64,000 bases of DNA from Streptomyces sp. HM190 (GCF_009857135.1 NZ_CP047318.1:4154001-4218000), one strand, 5' to 3'; counted from the stretch's first letter, positions 9,024 through 18,363 are shown. Program-made: numbers and translations. The notes: a model not told the origin generated them from the letters alone.

Positions 9024-9055
9024 GACCCGCACCCGTCGAGGATGCGGGTCTTTTT
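9024..9055 (+). terminator. Rho-independent terminator after tRNA-Asp
   Basis: An 8-bp stem (9024-9031 with 9043-9050) is followed by five T residues, a textbook intrinsic terminator that is rare in this GC-rich window. Confidence 0.85.
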
Positions 9056-9116
9056 GCTGCGCCCCGACCAGGGGGCGCCCTGGGGCTCGCCGGCGGCAAC
9101 GGAGGGGTGGGGCCGT

Positions 9117-9227
9117 TCGCGCAGCTCCCCGCGCCCCTGAAAAGCGGTACAGGGCTGCGCCCCATGCTTTTCGGAATGAAGGCCGGGCCGCAGGTCCACA
9201 CCTTCAGGGGCGCGGGGAGCTGCGCGA
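9117..9227. repeat. Long inverted repeat, REP-like family member
   Basis: Two perfectly complementary 25-base arms (9117-9141 and 9203-9227) enclose 61 bases. The arms contain the word CAGCTCCCCGCGCCCCT. Related words recur at 13879, 52388 and 61763, always between genes. The RNA would form a very stable cruciform-type hairpin. Confidence 0.75.
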
Positions 9228-9372
9228 GACATCACGAACCACCCGCCGCCGCCAACGAGCCCGCGCCCCCAACCCGCTGGGCACCCGGCCCTCAGCGGAC
9301 GCGTCAGGGCTTGACGGAGTCACATTCCGCAGGTACTTCGGAAACAGGGCACCACGACCCCGGAGGTGGCGT

Positions 9373-9594
9373 ATGGCGGCGTCCGCTCGGCACGAGACCC
9401 GCGCTCTGCTCCGCGCCCACCTGTCGGCCGCCTCCTCCTACCGCCACTTCACCCGCCACTGCCCGATCTGCCACCGGCTGCTGCGCCTGGCGACGGACAC
9501 CGCGACGACGGGCATCCTGACGACGGAGGCCCCCAGGGCCGGCGAGGACCGGGCGGAGGGCCCCACGGAGGACGAGAGCCCCTCACCCGCGTGA
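9373..9594 (+). CDS. Small conserved actinobacterial protein (DUF6274-like)
   Basis: This 73-residue protein starts at an ATG with GGAGG 6 bases upstream. The core is an Arg/His-rich segment with the pair of cysteines HCPICHR, which could bind a metal, followed by an acidic, Pro-rich tail. I recall it as a Streptomyces-specific family (DUF6274) next to bldC; the family name is from memory. It is convergent with bldC. Function is unknown. Confidence 0.7.
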   Translation: MAASARHETRALLRAHLSAASSYRHFTRHCPICHRLLRLATDTATTGILTTEAPRAGEDRAEGPTEDESPSPA

Positions 9595-9900
9595 ACGGCG
9601 ACGCAGGCGCCGAAGGGTGGGGACCACACACGGCAGGACGGCGGGCGCGCCCCAACTCCCGCCTCTCCTACCGCACATGACTCGCGAGTAACAAGGCGCT
9701 CGGCATGTGACGGGTGTCACTGTATAAGTTTTCGGAACGCGGGTTCTTACAGGTCTCCTACAACTAGTCAATTTAATATGTGCAATTGCACCAGTCCTCC
9801 GAGGCCCCCACGGGAGACCCGACAGCCCTCCCCAGAGTCCGACAGGCCCGCGCACGGACAGCCAGACTCACGCACAACTCGGCGCGCCGGAACGGAAGAA
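9595..9900. other. Gene-free stretch with an AT-rich patch
   Basis: No gene is supported. Positions 9715-9790 are unusually AT-rich for this genome and include the palindrome TGCAATTGCA. It may be a binding site for an AT-preferring nucleoid protein such as Lsr2; that is inference. Confidence 0.35.
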
Positions 9901-9979
9901 GACCGGGCCCGGAGGCCCGGTCGGCCGCCCGAGCGCACAAAAAAGATCGCGCTGGACCCGGCGGAGTCCAGCGCGATCT
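9901..9979 (-). terminator. Tandem hairpin terminator of bldC
   Basis: A 14-bp stem (9944-9957 with 9966-9979) is followed on the minus strand by six T residues (A-run 9939-9944). A second 9-bp hairpin lies just beyond (9901-9909 with 9914-9922). The two probably end the bldC transcript, whose 3' untranslated part is about 190 bases. Confidence 0.8.
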
Positions 9980-10171
9980 GACGACGCACCCTTGTTGCTT
10001 GCCTGGCGAAACCCAGAACAGACGGAAGCTCTGGAAAGCTCTGTGTGGCTCGGGCGAGGGATCTGTTGGGGCAGAACCCGCGTCGCTTGGCGCTGAGTGA
10101 GCGGTTGAGCTGTGCTTTCAGGCGGCTCGGCCAATTGGGGGACCAGCCGAAATGCCCTGTTCTGCGGTGAA

Positions 10172-10378
10172 TCAGGCCTCGCTGCGCTGCTGCGGAATGC
10201 CCGCGAGCAGTGCGCGGACCTCGGCCTCGCGGTAACGACGGTGTCCACCGAGCGTGCGGATGGACGTGAGCTTGCCGGCCTTCGCCCACCGCGTGACCGT
10301 CTTGGGGTCGACACGGAACATGGTGGCGACCTCAGCCGGGGTCAGCAGCGGCTCGGCATCAGGGGTGCGAGCGGTCAT
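10172..10378 (-). CDS. bldC: Developmental transcription regulator BldC
   Basis: This 68-residue MerR-like DNA-binding protein is essentially one winged helix-turn-helix (residues 11-36, LTPAEVATMFRVDPKTVTRW) plus a basic wing (GGHRRYRE). It lacks the MerR dimerisation coiled coil and sensor domain. BldC binds head-to-tail on direct repeats and delays entry into sporulation in Streptomyces. The start has a good GAGGAGG ribosome-binding site. Length and sequence match known BldC closely. Confidence 0.96.
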   Translation of the reverse strand: MTARTPDAEPLLTPAEVATMFRVDPKTVTRWAKAGKLTSIRTLGGHRRYREAEVRALLAGIPQQRSEA

Positions 10379-10395
10379 GAGCGGCCTCCTCGGGA

Positions 10396-10415
10396 GAACC
10401 GAACCTTCTCGGTTC
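10396..10415 (-). promoter_or_regulatory. Inverted repeat in the bldC leader
   Basis: GAACCGA (10396-10402) and TCGGTTC (10409-10415) form a 7-bp inverted repeat with a 6-base gap, 18-37 bases upstream of the bldC start codon. It could be an operator or an mRNA hairpin next to the ribosome-binding site. Confidence 0.4.
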
Positions 10416-10610
10416 TTTCCTCTAAATTCTGCACCTTGACCCGCGTTGCCCGAAATGGCGGACGCGAGTCGAGTCGGTTATAGGACGAACGGCTTGTCCT
10501 CGGCACTACAACTACACCATCTGTCCAGCCGCGTCGGCCAAACCGATGGAATTGCCCTCCCAGGTGTTCATCAGCGACGGATGCCGATGGACCATGCCAT
10601 AGCGGACAGT

Positions 10611-10643
10611 CACGCCACTGTGACGATCAGTCACAGTGGCGTG
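10611..10643. promoter_or_regulatory. Perfect 14-bp inverted repeat upstream of bldC
   Basis: CACGCCACTGTGAC (10611-10624) is mirrored by its exact complement at 10630-10643 across a 5-base gap. It sits 233 bases upstream of bldC inside a 631-base gene-free stretch (10379-11009). The stretch otherwise shows only an AT-richer patch near 10720-10745. The repeat could be an operator or a transcription barrier. Confidence 0.5.
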
Positions 10644-11009
10644 CAGGAGTCACGAGACCCCCCAAGAGCGTGCAATGCTGAGATTCCGCCCAAAGAAGGG
10701 CAGAAGGAGCCTCCCCCGGACTCCTTGTCCTATTTTGGCATGAGGAGGTGCGTACGAGGCAAGGCCCGCGTAAGTGCAATCCGTCACGCTTGGCGCCTGC
10801 TTGACGCAAACGCCCGGATCGGGGACCTACGTCCCATGATGCCGCCCGAAGGGAACTCCGGTGCGTCAAGCCTGGGCCAAGGGTGGACAGTTCACCATGC
10901 TTCGGCCTCCATGGAAAGCCTTTTCCCATCCGCCCCGCACGCCACAAGTACGGCCGCGCCGTCAGCGGGTTCAACCGGTTCCGCCCGGTACGCCTCACCG
11001 AACGGCGGT

Positions 11010-11852
11010 TCAGTTGGCGGAGCGCCGGTCCCGTACCGCCCGCCACCGCTCCACCAGCCGCCCGTACGCCTCACCGGCGGCCAGACCGTCCCCGTTGCGC
11101 AGGGCCTCGATGCCCTCGGCGACGTCCGCCGCGGAGTGGTCGCCGTCCAGCTCCTCGGCCGGCAGGACGTGCACGAGCCCGCCGTAGTCCAGCTCCACGA
11201 GCGAGCGCGGGTGGAACTCCTCCAGCCAGCGGCCCACGTCGATCAGCCCGTCGATCAGCGGCCCCTCGTCGAGGGTCTCCCGCAGCGCCCTGAGCCCTCG
11301 CGCCACCCGCCGCCGGGCCTGCACCATGGGCGTGCGATAGCGAAGCACGGGTGAATTCTCGGCCGAACCCTTCTCATAGGTGCGCTCCTCGTCCGAGACG
11401 AGGACGAACCAGTTCAGCGGCACGTGCCAGGTCGAGGTGCGGATCCACGGACGGGCGTCGGGGTTGCGGGCCCTCCAGCGCTCGTAGTCCTGGCCGGCCT
11501 GCCGGCGCACCAGCGGCGGCAGCACCGCGTCCAGCAGCGGGGCGGGCAGCTCCTCGGCGAGATCACCCAGCGCCTGCCAGCCACGCAGCCGGGTGCGCCA
11601 GGGGCAGACGCAGACCACCCCGTCCACCTCCAGCACGAAGGCGTCGCCGCTCTCGTGCACCGGCACCGGGATCGGCGGGGTGGGCAGCAGGTCGGCCAGC
11701 GACCGCCGCAGCTCGTCCTGGTAGGAGGGGCGGTCCGCGCGGCCGGCGTACCGGGCCCAGTGGCTGCGCTCGGGCTCCGGGAAGGCGGCCAGCGGCTCGT
11801 ACACGCGGAGGTACGACGCGTACGGGACGATCACCGAGGACACCTTGGGCAC
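11010..11852 (-). CDS. Conserved Streptomyces hypothetical protein
   Basis: This 280-residue protein starts at a GTG with GGAGG 8 bases upstream; the frame continues upstream to 11990 without a better start. It is soluble, with several Trp and Arg-rich segments (RWRARNPDARPW) and a C-terminal acidic helix region. No enzymatic motif is recognised. It is monocistronic, between the bldC region and divergent vdh, and its function is unknown. Confidence 0.75.
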   Translation of the reverse strand: MPKVSSVIVPYASYLRVYEPLAAFPEPERSHWARYAGRADRPSYQDELRRSLADLLPTPPIPVPVHESGDAFVLEVDGVVCVCPWRTRLRGWQALGDLAEELPAPLLDAVLPPLVRRQAGQDYERWRARNPDARPWIRTSTWHVPLNWFVLVSDEERTYEKGSAENSPVLRYRTPMVQARRRVARGLRALRETLDEGPLIDGLIDVGRWLEEFHPRSLVELDYGGLVHVLPAEELDGDHSAADVAEGIEALRNGDGLAAGEAYGRLVERWRAVRDRRSAN

Positions 11853-12075
11853 GCCTGCTCCCTCCCCCGCCGACCACCGGGGAAACCTGCGGAACCCGCT
11901 CATCGGCGGGCCGGAAAACTGTGCGGATCGCACCACGGCCGTACGCCGGGAGTGGGTGATCCTGAAGCTCCGCCGCTCCCGAGCGGCCATGAGGCTCTAA
12001 CCTCATGCTCACAGACCCCGCCACCCGTACGGGGAACTGTCACCCACCGCCGCTTCTTACCCAGGAGTCACCACA

Positions 12076-13170
12076 GTGACCGACGTATCTGACGGCGTCC
12101 TGCACACCCTGTTCCACTCGGACCAGGGCGGTCACGAGCAAGTCGTGCTCTGCCAGGACCGGGCCAGCGGCCTCAAGGCCGTCATCGCCCTCCACTCCAC
12201 AGCGCTGGGCCCCGCCCTCGGCGGCACCCGCTTCCACCCGTACGCCACCGAGGCCGAGGCCGTCGCCGACGCCCTGAACCTCGCGCGCGGCATGTCCTAC
12301 AAGAACGCCCTGGCCGGGCTCGACCACGGCGGCGGCAAGGCCGTGATCATCGGCGACCCCGACCGGATCAAGAGCGAGGAACTGCTGCTCGCCTACGGGC
12401 GGTTCGTGGCCTCCCTCGGCGGCCGGTACGTCACCGCGTGCGACGTCGGCACCTATGTCGCCGACATGGACGTCGTGGCCCGCGAGTGCCGCTGGACCAC
12501 GGGCCGCTCCCCCGAGAACGGCGGCGCCGGCGACTCCTCCGTGCTCACCGCCTTCGGGGTGTACCAGGGCATGCGGGCCTCCGCCCAGCACCTGTGGGGC
12601 GACCCCACGCTGCGCGGCCGCAAGATCGGCGTCGCCGGCGTCGGCAAGGTCGGCCACCACCTCGTCGAGCACCTGCGGGCCGAGGGCGCCGAGGTCGTCG
12701 TCACCGATGTGCGCGAGGACGCCGTCCGCCGGATCCTCGACCGCCATCCCGAGGGCGTGACCGCCGTCGCCGACACCGAGACGCTGATCCGCATGGAAGG
12801 GCTCGACATCTACGCCCCGTGCGCGCTCGGCGGAGCGCTGGACGACGACTCCGTGCCCGTGCTCACCGCCAAGGTGGTGTGCGGCGCTGCCAACAACCAG
12901 CTCGCCCACCCCGGTGTCGAGAAGGACATCGCGGACCGCGGGATCCTGTACGCGCCGGACTACGTGGTGAACGCCGGCGGCGTCATCCAGGTCGCCGACG
13001 AACTCCACGGGTTCGACTTCGAGCGGTGCAGGGCGAAGGCCGCGAAGATCTTCGACACCACGCTGGCAATATTCGCACGTGCGAAGACGGACGGTATTCC
13101 GCCGGCCGCCGCGGCCGACCGGATCGCCGAGCAGCGGATGCAGGAGGCGGCCGCCGCACGCGGACGCTGA
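12076..13170 (+). CDS. vdh: Valine (branched-chain amino acid) dehydrogenase
   Basis: This 364-residue member of the Glu/Leu/Phe/Val dehydrogenase family oxidatively deaminates branched-chain amino acids with NAD+, feeding acyl-CoA precursors for fatty acids and polyketides. The N-terminal catalytic domain has the Lys motif [11 protein letters not shown]. The Rossmann domain has GVAGVGKVG, and the substrate segment is CGAANNQL. The GTG start follows CAGGAG by 7 bases. Its position beside bldC and the DUF3073 gene fits the known Streptomyces vdh locus. Confidence 0.93.
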   Translation: MTDVSDGVLHTLFHSDQGGHEQVVLCQDRASGLKAVIALHSTALGPALGGTRFHPYATEAEAVADALNLARGMSYKNALAGLDHGGGKAVIIGDPDRIKSEELLLAYGRFVASLGGRYVTACDVGTYVADMDVVARECRWTTGRSPENGGAGDSSVLTAFGVYQGMRASAQHLWGDPTLRGRKIGVAGVGKVGHHLVEHLRAEGAEVVVTDVREDAVRRILDRHPEGVTAVADTETLIRMEGLDIYAPCALGGALDDDSVPVLTAKVVCGAANNQLAHPGVEKDIADRGILYAPDYVVNAGGVIQVADELHGFDFERCRAKAAKIFDTTLAIFARAKTDGIPPAAAADRIAEQRMQEAAAARGR

Positions 13171-13217
13171 CGTTCCGCGGGCCCGGCCGCGGAAGCGTCG
13201 CACGACCGGGCCCGGTA

Positions 13218-13260
13218 CCCGCCGACGGCTTTAGAGAGAACTCTCACTTCCGTCGGCGGG
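13218..13260 (+). terminator. Hairpin terminator after vdh
   Basis: An 11-bp stem (13218-13228 with 13250-13260) encloses a 21-base loop that itself contains GAGAGAACTCTC. No T-tract. It lies 47 bases after the vdh stop. Confidence 0.65.
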
Positions 13261-13483
13261 TCGTCCGCCAAGAAACGGTTAAAATCGCGGTTGACCAGCG
13301 GGGAAAGGGCTCCTCGCAGGTTCTGGGCACGGGCACGTCCTGCGGGCGACGTACCGTATGGGCGCGGGCTCAGGTACCGTGGAAGCCCTACGGACCGGTC
13401 TCTCCACAGAGAGCCCGTTCCAGATCATGAACGCGTGTCAAGACTCTGGGGCCGTCGAGCCCCGTCACCGAGGGGGTCGAGCC

Positions 13484-13741
13484 ATGGGGCGCGGCCGGGC
13501 CAAGGCCAAGCAGACGAAGGTCGCCCGCCAGCTGAAGTACAACAGCGGTGGGACTGACCTGTCGCGTCTGGCCAGCGAGCTGGGCGCATCGACTTCGAGC
13601 CAGCCTCCGAACGGCAAACCGTTCGAGGAGGACGAGGACGACGACGACCCGTACGCGCGGTACGCGGAGTTGTACAACTCCGACGACGACGAGGACGAGG
13701 ACGACGATTCCGGTCCTGCGTCCCATCGCCGCGGGGCTTGA
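13484..13741 (+). CDS. DUF3073 domain protein
   Basis: This 85-residue protein has a basic N terminus (GRGRAKAKQTKVARQLKY) and a long Asp/Glu-rich C-terminal half. That layout defines the actinobacterial DUF3073 family. The charge split suggests nucleic-acid binding with an acidic regulatory tail, but no function is established. The 313-base upstream gap carries the vdh terminator and presumably its promoter. Confidence 0.88.
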   Translation: MGRGRAKAKQTKVARQLKYNSGGTDLSRLASELGASTSSQPPNGKPFEEDEDDDDPYARYAELYNSDDDEDEDDDSGPASHRRGA

Positions 13742-13878
13742 CCGTCCAGCTGCGCTTCACCCGGTCCGAGCGGATAACGCCGGACCGGGTTTTGTGCGGT
13801 TGCGCTCCGCTTGAGGGGCCGGGCGCCTACGGACTCGGGAGTCACTGTTCGTCGGCGACTGCGGGCTGGTTGTGGCTG

Positions 13879-13930
13879 GTCGCGGAGTTCCCCACGCCCC
13901 TTCGGCGGCTTCGCCGCCGTCAGGGGCGCC
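13879..13930. repeat. REP-like repeat with internal hairpin
   Basis: GGTCGCGGAGTTCCCCACGCCCC followed by a GGCGGC/GCCGCC hairpin and CAGGGGCG resembles the repeat at 9117. It lies between the convergent DUF3073 gene and purM and may act as a bidirectional terminator. Confidence 0.55.
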
Positions 13931-13940
13931 TCGGGTTCCT

Positions 13941-15023
13941 CTAGCTCCGTGCGTAGTCGTTGATCAGTTCCGCGCCTGTCGTGTGAGCGGCTCGGTCGGT
14001 GATCTCGCCTGCCAGCCAGGCCTCGACGCCTCGGTCCGCCAAGGTCGTCAGGGCCACGTTCGCCGACTCCTGGGGGACGATGGCGATCATGCCCACGCCC
14101 ATGTTCAGGGTCTTCTCCAGCTCCAGCCGCTCGACCTGGCCGGTCCTGCCGACAAGGTCGAAGACCGGAGCCGGGGTCCATGTGGAGCGGTCGACCGTGG
14201 CGTGCAGGTGGTCGGGGATGACGCGGGCCAGGTTGGCCGCGAGCCCGCCGCCCGTGACATGGCTGAAGGCGTGGACCTCGGTGGTGCGGGTCAGCGCCAG
14301 GCAGTCCAGCGAGTAGATCTTGGTGGGTTCCAGGAGCTCCTCGCCGAGGGTCCGGTCGAACTCGGCGATCTGGGCGTCCAGGGAGAGCCCTGCCTGGTTC
14401 AGCAGGACATGCCGGACGAGCGAGTACCCGTTCGAGTGAAGGCCGGAGGACGCCATGGCGATCACCGCGTCACCCTTGCGGATGCGGTCCGGGCCGAGCA
14501 GGTGCTCCGCCTCCACCACGCCCGTACCGGCGCCCGCGACGTCGAAGTCGTCCGGGCCGAGGAGGCCCGGGTGCTCGGCCGTCTCGCCGCCGACGAGGGC
14601 GCATCCGGCGAGGACACAGCCCTCGGCGATGCCCTTGACGATGGCGGCGACCCGCTCGGGGTGGACCTTGCCGACGCAGATGTAGTCGGTCATGAACAGC
14701 GGTTCGGCGCCGCACACCACGATGTCGTCCATGACCATGGCGACCAGGTCGTGGCCGATGGTGTCGTAGACGCCCAGCTGGCGGGCGATGTCCACCTTGG
14801 TGCCGACGCCGTCCGTGGCGGAGGCCAGCAGGGGGCGCTCGTAGCGCTTGAGGGCGGAGGCGTCGAAGAGGCCGGCGAAGCCGCCGAGGCCGCCGAGGAC
14901 CTCGGGGCGCTGCGTCTTCTTGACCCATTCCTTCATGAGCTCGACGGCGCGGTCGCCCGCCTCGATGTCGACGCCCGCGGCGGCGTAGCTGGCGCCGCCC
15001 TCGGTGATGGGGGTCTCAGACAT
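13941..15023 (-). CDS. purM: Phosphoribosylformylglycinamidine cyclo-ligase (AIR synthetase)
   Basis: PurM catalyses the ATP-dependent closure of FGAM to aminoimidazole ribotide, step 5 of purine synthesis. The 360-residue length and motifs are standard: the glycine-rich segment SYAAAGVDIEAGD, LASATDGVGTK, the GGETAE loop and SGLHSNGYSL, then HVTGGGLAANL. It lies 50 bases downstream of purF on the same strand, probably cotranscribed. Confidence 0.97.
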   Translation of the reverse strand: MSETPITEGGASYAAAGVDIEAGDRAVELMKEWVKKTQRPEVLGGLGGFAGLFDASALKRYERPLLASATDGVGTKVDIARQLGVYDTIGHDLVAMVMDDIVVCGAEPLFMTDYICVGKVHPERVAAIVKGIAEGCVLAGCALVGGETAEHPGLLGPDDFDVAGAGTGVVEAEHLLGPDRIRKGDAVIAMASSGLHSNGYSLVRHVLLNQAGLSLDAQIAEFDRTLGEELLEPTKIYSLDCLALTRTTEVHAFSHVTGGGLAANLARVIPDHLHATVDRSTWTPAPVFDLVGRTGQVERLELEKTLNMGVGMIAIVPQESANVALTTLADRGVEAWLAGEITDRAAHTTGAELINDYARS

Positions 15024-15073
15024 GGCTGATGAGAACCTTCGTGTCGTACTGCGGGTGAGCAGGGGGCGGCGGA

Positions 15074-16600
15074 CTACGGGCGACGGATCGCGTCGGCCGC
15101 GGCCGTGGCGGCGGGCCCGGCGGCCAGCTCGGTCTCCAGGAGCTGCTTGCCGAGGAGTTCGGGGTCCGGCAGCTCCATCGGGTACTCCCCGTCGAAGCAG
15201 GCACGGCAGAGGTTCGGCTTGGCGATCGTGGTCGCCTCGATCATGCCGTCGATGGAGATGTACGCCAGGGAGTCGGCGCCCAGGGACGTGCCGATCTCGT
15301 CGATGGTCATGCCGTTGGCGATGAGCTCGGCGCGGGTGGCGAAGTCGATGCCGAAGAAGCAGGGCCACTTCACGGGCGGGGAGGAGATCCGGATGTGGAC
15401 CTCGGCCGCCCCGGCCTCGCGGAGCATCCGGACCAGCGCGCGCTGGGTGTTGCCGCGGACGATCGAGTCGTCGACGACCACCAGGCGCTTGCCCTTGATG
15501 ACTTCCTTCAGCGGGTTCAGCTTCAGCCTGATGCCGAGCTGGCGGATCGTCTGGGAGGGCTGGATGAACGTACGTCCGACGTACGCGTTCTTCACCAGAC
15601 CCGCACCGAACGGGATGCCCGAGGCCTCCGCGTAGCCGATGGCGGCCGGGGTACCGGATTCCGGGGTCGCTATGACCAGATCCGCCTCGACGGGGGCTTC
15701 CTTGGCCAGCTTTCGCCCCATCTCCACGCGGGAGAGGTACACGTTCCGGCCGGCGATGTCGGTGTCCGGGCGGGCCAGGTACACGTACTCGAAGACACAG
15801 CCCTTGGGCTTCGCTTCCGCGAAGCGGGAGGTGCGCAGGCCGTTCTCGTCGATGGCGACGAACTCGCCCGGCTCGATCTCGCGGACGAAGCTGGCGCCCG
15901 TGATGTCGAGGGCGGCGGACTCGGAGGCGACGACCCAGCCGCGCTCCAGGCGGCCGAGGACCAGCGGGCGGATGCCCTGCGGGTCACGCGCGGCGTAGAG
16001 GGTGTGCTCGTCCATGAAGACGAGGGAGAACGCGCCACGGACCTGCGGGAGGACCGTGTGGGCGGCCTCCTCGATGGTCAGCGGCTTGCCGTCCTCGTCG
16101 ACCTGGGCCGCGAGGAGCGCGGTGAGCAGATCGGTGTCGTTGGTGGCCGCGACACGCGGCGTACGGCCCTCCTGCTTGGGCAGGTCGGCGACCATCTCGG
16201 CGAGCTGGGCCGTGTTGACCAGGTTGCCGTTGTGGCCGAGGGCGATGGAGCCGTGCGCGGTGGCACGGAACGTGGGCTGGGCGTTCTCCCAGACGGAGGC
16301 GCCGGTGGTCGAGTAGCGGGCGTGACCGACCGCGATGTGACCCTGGAGGGAACCGAGCGAGGTCTCGTCGAAGACCTGGGACACGAGGCCCATGTCCTTG
16401 AAGACGAGGATCTGGGAGCCGTTGCTGACCGCGATACCCGCGGATTCCTGGCCCCGATGCTGGAGGGCGTAGAGCCCGAAGTACGTGAGCTTGGCGACCT
16501 CTTCGCCCGGGGCCCAGACACCGAAGACGCCACACGCGTCCTGGGGGCCTTTCTCGCCGGGGAGAAGGTCGTGGTTGAGTCGTCCGTCACCACGTGGCAC
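15074..16600 (-). CDS. purF: Amidophosphoribosyltransferase
   Basis: PurF makes phosphoribosylamine from PRPP and glutamine, the first committed step of purine synthesis. The 508-residue protein starts at a GTG. A 22-residue propeptide precedes the glutaminase nucleophile Cys23 (DACGVFGVW). The PRPP-binding loop is VVVDDSIVRGNT. Cysteines in the C-terminal half (NLCRACFDG among them) fit the Fe-S type of PurF known from Bacillus. Upstream, an inverted repeat GGCGAGATC/GATCTCGCC (16614-16652) separates it from the lipoprotein gene. Confidence 0.97.
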   Translation of the reverse strand: MPRGDGRLNHDLLPGEKGPQDACGVFGVWAPGEEVAKLTYFGLYALQHRGQESAGIAVSNGSQILVFKDMGLVSQVFDETSLGSLQGHIAVGHARYSTTGASVWENAQPTFRATAHGSIALGHNGNLVNTAQLAEMVADLPKQEGRTPRVAATNDTDLLTALLAAQVDEDGKPLTIEEAAHTVLPQVRGAFSLVFMDEHTLYAARDPQGIRPLVLGRLERGWVVASESAALDITGASFVREIEPGEFVAIDENGLRTSRFAEAKPKGCVFEYVYLARPDTDIAGRNVYLSRVEMGRKLAKEAPVEADLVIATPESGTPAAIGYAEASGIPFGAGLVKNAYVGRTFIQPSQTIRQLGIRLKLNPLKEVIKGKRLVVVDDSIVRGNTQRALVRMLREAGAAEVHIRISSPPVKWPCFFGIDFATRAELIANGMTIDEIGTSLGADSLAYISIDGMIEATTIAKPNLCRACFDGEYPMELPDPELLGKQLLETELAAGPAATAAADAIRRP

Positions 16601-16684
16601 GCCACCGAGTGTAGGCGAGATCGCGCACCGGTCCGAATCCTCTGATCTCGCCCACCGCCGGTCCCGACTGCGCGGCGCCGCCCG

Positions 16685-17509
16685 TCACTTGTCGGCGACC
16701 GCACCGACTTCTGGGCCGTTTTCGCTGGTCAGCGTGATGCTGCGGTGATCGATCCGATACTCCACCGTGCCCTTGAAGAGGCCGAGGAGGGACCGCTCGA
16801 CGGCCATGAGTGAGTCGGAGCACATCTTGCGGGTGGTACGCGCGTGGCCGAGGGTGATCTCGCCCTTGCTCACCGTCGCCTCGGCGGAGACCTCGTTGCA
16901 GCCGAGGCTGCCGCTGAGGGTGCCCTTCTTCTCGTCGAAGGTGAACCAGGCCTTGCCGGCGGCCTCCTCGGGGAGGGACTGGGCGACGTCGCGGTCCATG
17001 AGCGAGTCGACGCGCCACCTGGTGCCGGACAGCTCGGCGGGCTTCTCCTCGCTGAGCTCGACGGTGTCGCCGTCGGCCGTGGTGAGGGCGAGGCCGCCGT
17101 CGGTGCTCCGGGCCGTGAACGTCCCCGTGTCGAGGGTGCGGGAGAAGCTCTCCTCGAACTTCATGGGGGCGTCACCGCAGGCCATCTCGGTGGACCGGGC
17201 GCTCTCGAAGTCGATGGAGTCGTCCGTGAAGTCGGCGGTCGAGCCGAAGGTGTTGCAGCCGTAGTTGCCGTTGACCTCGCCGTTGTCGTCGATCTTCAGA
17301 TAGGCGCCGTCGGGGGCCTTGGTGGTCTTCCCGTCCACGGTGAGGCTGTCGACCGTCCAGTGGACCCCGGTGACCGACTCCTTGGCGCCCGGTCCCACGG
17401 AGTCGCTGCCGGCGCCGGTACCGGACTCGGTGCCGCAGGCCGCGAGGAACGGGAACAGGGTCAGGGCCGCGAGGGGCAGGGCGGTGCGGGTCAGTCGCTG
17501 CTTGTCCAT
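16685..17509 (-). CDS. META-domain lipoprotein with two META repeats
   Basis: This 274-residue protein has a lipoprotein signal peptide (basic start, hydrophobic core, lipobox LAAC with Cys25). Two homologous META domains follow, each with a VTGVHW or LSGTRW start, a YGCNTF or LGCNEV core and a final MAC or KMC cysteine. META domains are found in HslJ-type heat-shock and secretion-related proteins. The product should sit on the outer face of the membrane. It is 56 bases downstream of the isomerase-like gene and 84 bases upstream of purF. Confidence 0.87.
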   Translation of the reverse strand: MDKQRLTRTALPLAALTLFPFLAACGTESGTGAGSDSVGPGAKESVTGVHWTVDSLTVDGKTTKAPDGAYLKIDDNGEVNGNYGCNTFGSTADFTDDSIDFESARSTEMACGDAPMKFEESFSRTLDTGTFTARSTDGGLALTTADGDTVELSEEKPAELSGTRWRVDSLMDRDVAQSLPEEAAGKAWFTFDEKKGTLSGSLGCNEVSAEATVSKGEITLGHARTTRKMCSDSLMAVERSLLGLFKGTVEYRIDHRSITLTSENGPEVGAVADK

Positions 17510-17565
17510 GCGGGTGGGACGGGTGGGGTGCGTGGGCGGTTCCACCCGGGTCCTGGCGGGCGGGG

Positions 17566-18363
17566 TCAGGTCAGCAGGGGGAGCAGCGCGCTCAGGTCGG
17601 CCCGTTCGCCGCTGGCGCTGACCTTCGCCTCGTCGAGGGCGGTGGCCCACTCCAGGCGGCCGGTGGCCAGGCGGACCCAGGTCAGCGGGTCGGTCTCGAC
17701 GACGTTCGGCGGGGTGCCGCGGGTGTGCCTCGGCCCCTCCACGCACTGCACGACGGCGTACGGCGGGATCCGCACCTCCGTGGAGCCGCCGGGGGCCCGC
17801 GCGGCGAGGGTGTCGGCGAGCAGCCGGACGCAGGTGGCGAGGGCGTGGCGGTCGAGGGGGAGGTCGAGGCCGGGGACGGCGGCGTTCAGGTCGTCGGTGT
17901 GGACGACGAGTTCGACGGTGCGGGTGACCAGGTAGTCGGCGAGCGACATGGCGCCGGCGCGGGTGTCGATGATCCGGTCGTGCGGGGCGGCGGCGAGCCG
18001 CTCGGTGATCCGGTGCTCCGTCTCGGCGTAGAGGGCGCCGAGGTCCGCGGTGGCCTCGGCCAGTGCGTGGCTGCCCTCGGCGATGGCGTCGGCGAACGGA
18101 GCGGTGGCGGCGCCGTAGTCGAGGGGCCCGAACTCGGCCTTCGCCGGAGCGGGCCGGTCCAGGGCCCTGCTCACGCTCTCCACGGCCAGGCTGAGGTGAG
18201 CGGCGAGGTCCCGTACGGTCCACTCCCCGAGCCGGGTGGGCAGCGCGAGGCGCTCCGCGCCGAGCCCGGTCACGCCCTCCCGTACGGTCGCGAACTGGGC
18301 CAGCACGGCCTTGCGGGTCTTGGCGGGGTCGTAGGCGCGGGGGCGTTTCCTGGCCGGGGGCAT
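17566..18363 (-). CDS. Maleylpyruvate isomerase / mycothiol-dependent enzyme family protein
   Basis: This 265-residue protein has the N-terminal four-helix DinB-like fold of mycothiol-dependent maleylpyruvate isomerases (GEWTVRDLAAHLS with a His on the metal-site helix, and ELVVHTDDLNA). A C-terminal SCP2-like sterol-carrier domain follows (DPLTWVRLATGRLEW). Members use the actinobacterial thiol mycothiol in isomerisation or S-transfer; the substrate here is unknown. It lies between the purSQL unit and purF but has no evident link to purine synthesis. Confidence 0.85.
   Translation of the reverse strand: MPPARKRPRAYDPAKTRKAVLAQFATVREGVTGLGAERLALPTRLGEWTVRDLAAHLSLAVESVSRALDRPAPAKAEFGPLDYGAATAPFADAIAEGSHALAEATADLGALYAETEHRITERLAAAPHDRIIDTRAGAMSLADYLVTRTVELVVHTDDLNAAVPGLDLPLDRHALATCVRLLADTLAARAPGGSTEVRIPPYAVVQCVEGPRHTRGTPPNVVETDPLTWVRLATGRLEWATALDEAKVSASGERADLSALLPLLT

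Noticed and set aside
10446-11354. Plus-strand frame of 302 codons covering the bldC upstream region
   Set aside because: Codon bias is poor over the first half and the second half is antisense to a well-supported minus-strand gene with a good ribosome-binding site.
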